Assembly (NCBI RefSeq): GCF_000620865.1
Contig: NZ_KK211190.1
Span: 1,253,971-1,317,970 of the forward strand
Source: Exiguobacterium sibiricum 7-3
GTDB lineage: Bacteria > Bacillota > Bacilli > Exiguobacteriales > Exiguobacteriaceae
Reading direction: 5' to 3'
Length of the DNA stretch: 64,000 bases
Position 1 is the stretch's first letter, and each line of letters opens with the position of its first letter. A program made the position numbers and the translations under genes. Below are positions 63,736 through 64,000 of the stretch, in pieces. Under the pieces are notes generated by a model that saw nothing but the letters and a program-made list of their open reading frames with translations, ran no database searches and was not told where the DNA came from.

Positions 63736-64000
63736 TCAAGAGGTCGTTTTAACGAATTGTTTGATTGTGTCTATAATCTGTTGTTGCTCGTCTTTGGTCG
63801 TTTCGAGTCGTATACCATACAAACGCTGAGCATCAAGCCATTTTTCATGTAAAATAAGTCCGTTCAACTTCAAAGGTTCGAGACCGCGTATAAGAGAAAA
63901 CTCGACGACAATTGACATCGCACGATCAATCGGTAGTTTCAGCGGCGTTGCAATGGCCATACCACTAGGTGAAATATTATGAATTTTCATCAATCCAACC
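63736..64000 (-). CDS. PilZ-domain protein, C-terminal part (cut by window end)
   Basis: The minus-strand frame is open to the window edge, so the beginning is missing. The visible 87 residues carry VGLMKIHNISPSGMAIA, the second part of a PilZ domain (D/NxSxxG), with later KLNGLILHEKWL and a short C-terminal helix. PilZ domains bind cyclic di-GMP; the upstream RxxxR motif that also contacts it lies outside the window. It could respond to the diguanylate cyclase at 58.1 kb. Confidence is limited by truncation. Confidence 0.72.
   Translation of the reverse strand, partial: VGLMKIHNISPSGMAIATPLKLPIDRAMSIVVEFSLIRGLEPLKLNGLILHEKWLDAQRLYGIRLETTKDEQQQIIDTIKQFVKTTS

Overview
The window looks like chromosomal DNA of a low-to-mid GC, non-sporulating Bacillales bacterium, most likely Exiguobacterium. 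This is inferred from gene order and protein resemblance; no rRNA or tRNA lies in the window. From the left edge to about 39.6 kb the order follows the Bacillus subtilis gpsA-to-gpsB region as I remember it: gpsA, yphE, yphF, hup, hepS, menG, hepT, ndk, cheR, aroC, aroB, aroA, ypiA, ypiB, ypiF, qcrABC, ypjA, bshA, cca, birA, panBCD, dinG, ypmA, tseB, aspB, asnS, dnaD, nth, recU, ponA, mrfAB, ypsA, gpsB. Several B. subtilis genes are missing from their usual places: spoIVA, the mtrAB pair, the trp/hisC/tyrA block inside the aro cluster, dapB-mgsA-bshB1, ypoC and rnpB.

Region by region: 1-2.1 kb holds glycerolipid and nucleoid genes. 2.2-4.5 kb makes menaquinone (heptaprenyl chain and final methylation). 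4.5-9.4 kb holds ndk, cheR and a tight shikimate-end operon. 9.4-14 kb runs from a TPR protein into the cytochrome bc menaquinol oxidoreductase. 14-22 kb holds membrane proteins, bacillithiol step one, CCA addition, biotin ligase and a pantothenate operon with a strongly folded leader RNA. 22-29.4 kb holds DinG, wall regulator TseB, AspB, AsnS, DnaD and Nth. 29.4-31.2 kb is an accessory island: a DUF3800 gene translationally linked to a wrecked tyrosine integrase, and an orphan 81-residue protein. 31.4-39.6 kb holds RecU, a class A penicillin-binding protein with a TDEP repeat tail, the MrfAB repair pair, YpsA and GpsB.

From 39.6 kb the window is a lineage-specific mosaic: a flavin monooxygenase, a Nudix CoA-pyrophosphatase, an OpuF-type compatible-solute transporter (permease fused to binding protein) coupled to a lipid kinase, an NSS sodium symporter, an XpaC-TelA pair behind an ECF (SigW-like) promoter, a dCMP deaminase, a candidate small RNA, a YhaM-type nuclease with a G3E GTPase and an RNase HI-like protein, a CNNM/HlyC membrane protein whose upstream region is occupied by a TnpB-only IS200/IS605-type element, fumarase, a diguanylate cyclase, thyA-dfrA, a GH13 oligo-1,6-glucosidase and, at the edge, a truncated PilZ gene.

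The points most worth attention are the TnpB element abutting the ribosome-binding site of the CNNM gene, the integrase/DUF3800 relic, the panB leader with two related hairpin units, the twin-hairpin small RNA candidate near 50.6 kb, and the ECF promoter of xpaC-telA. I saw no CRISPR array, prophage or biosynthetic cluster.
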